Origin: Sandaracinus sp.
GTDB lineage: Bacteria > Myxococcota_A > Polyangia > Polyangiales > Houyiibacteriaceae
Reading direction: 5' to 3'
Assembly (NCBI GenBank): GCA_002699025.1
Contig: PABA01000176.1
Span: 36,130-100,129, forward strand
DNA length: 64,000 bases
Below are positions 63,728 through 64,000 of this stretch, in pieces. Position numbers and translations under genes: made by a program. Under the pieces are notes generated by a model. The model was given only the letters and a program-made list of their open reading frames with translations, had not been told where the DNA came from and ran no database searches. Positions within the stretch are counted from its first letter, which is position 1; each line of letters begins with the position of its first letter.

Positions 63728-64000
63728 GTGGTGACCGTTCAGGCCCTCGGCCGCGTGGGTGAGCGAAGCTCGTCCCCTCACGCCGTACCGGGGAAGGTCC
63801 CCCGCGTCCGCACAAACGGCGCCGAGCCGGCCGCCACCGAGTCGACCGCCGTCCGGCACGTCGTCACGGAGGGCGGGCCGCCCACCCGCGACCCCGCCCT
63901 CGCCGACGGGACCATCGAGGCTCCGGCCTTCGTCGCCCTCGGCGCCGAGCTCGACGCCGCCCTCCCGAGCGACCCCGTCGAGAAGAAGAAGGCCCTCCGC
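63728..64000 (+). CDS. Partial ORF running off the right edge
   Basis: An open frame from GTG 63728 (or 63731, 63755) continues past 64000 without a stop. The first ~27 codons cross the right direct repeat; beyond that the sequence (TESTAVRHVVTEGGPPTRDP, FVALGAELDAALPSDPVEKK) has a normal, Ala/Glu-rich composition. The start may be inside the repeat. No family can be named from 90 residues. Confidence 0.4.
   Translation, partial: MVTVQALGRVGERSSSPHAVPGKVPRVRTNGAEPAATESTAVRHVVTEGGPPTRDPALADGTIEAPAFVALGAELDAALPSDPVEKKKALR
63774..63812 (+). repeat. Direct repeat family, right copy
   Basis: 39 bp matching 63406-63444 with two mismatches, 368 bp downstream in the same orientation. Together they bracket the lower-GC segment and the Cys-rich gene. 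Confidence 0.8.

Noticed and set aside
63436..63762. Plus-strand frame of 108 codons antisense to the Cys-rich gene
   Set aside because: The minus-strand frame has regular CxxC spacing; the plus-strand product has no recognisable pattern.

Overview
The window is about 72% GC and densely coded, and it looks like chromosome from a myxobacterium (phylum Myxococcota; a Polyangiales or Sandaracinaceae-like genome is my inference). The reasons are codon use saturated with G/C at third positions, a CdnL (CarD-like) regulator, a membrane-anchored Ser/Thr kinase, FHA and PilZ signalling proteins, many lipoproteins, and repeat-rich spacers. No tRNA, rRNA, CRISPR array or phage was seen.

Layout. 1-6.8 kb: the 3' part of a giant TPR protein, then an operon with nadD and a DUF2520 protein. 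6.8-9.1 kb: a Ser/Thr kinase divergent from a Flp-pilin-like protein. 9.1-9.6 kb: a 22/23-bp palindromic minisatellite. 9.6-13.8 kb: an FAD oxidoreductase, an ECF41-like sigma factor, an acidic protein and a His-containing membrane protein. 14-20.4 kb: a small unknown gene, an SDR, cysH and a tandem pair of MuiA-like (DUF4139) genes. 20.4-24.7 kb: a uracil-DNA glycosylase, glutathione reductase, a histone-H1-like Lys/Ala protein and an OmpA-type lipoprotein. 24.7-28.4 kb: cdnL behind a long structured leader, RNase G, PilZ and J-domain genes. 28.4-33.1 kb: a three-copy structured repeat, an FHA protein and a gluzincin/propeller/beta-barrel fusion.

33.4-36.7 kb (minus strand) holds the conserved rpsB-tsf-pyrH-frr cluster with a clear terminator between tsf and pyrH. 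37-42 kb: an RlmI-type methyltransferase, an HExxH protein, an M29/NicX-like protein, an M15-like peptidase and a 69-bp repeat array. 42-47 kb: a repeat lipoprotein, a phospholipase-D enzyme, yacG and an outer-membrane protein. 47-51.3 kb (minus): hemE, a HemG/HemY-type oxidase and an AftB-like GT-C glycosyltransferase. 51.3-56.2 kb holds two related radical-SAM genes, one of them a fusion of two complete radical-SAM modules. 56-60 kb: small membrane, HD-domain and hypothetical proteins and a lipoprotein with degenerate LDL-receptor class A repeats. 60-64 kb: small enzymes, gene fragments and a chimera, an ADP-ribosylglycohydrolase, and a lower-GC insert with a Cys-rich protein beside direct repeats.

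The strongest candidate for an undescribed system is the radical-SAM locus at 51.3-56.2 kb. The repeat families, the cdnL leader and the four-Cys LDLa lipoprotein are the next most interesting. All family assignments rest on motifs read by eye; no database search was possible.
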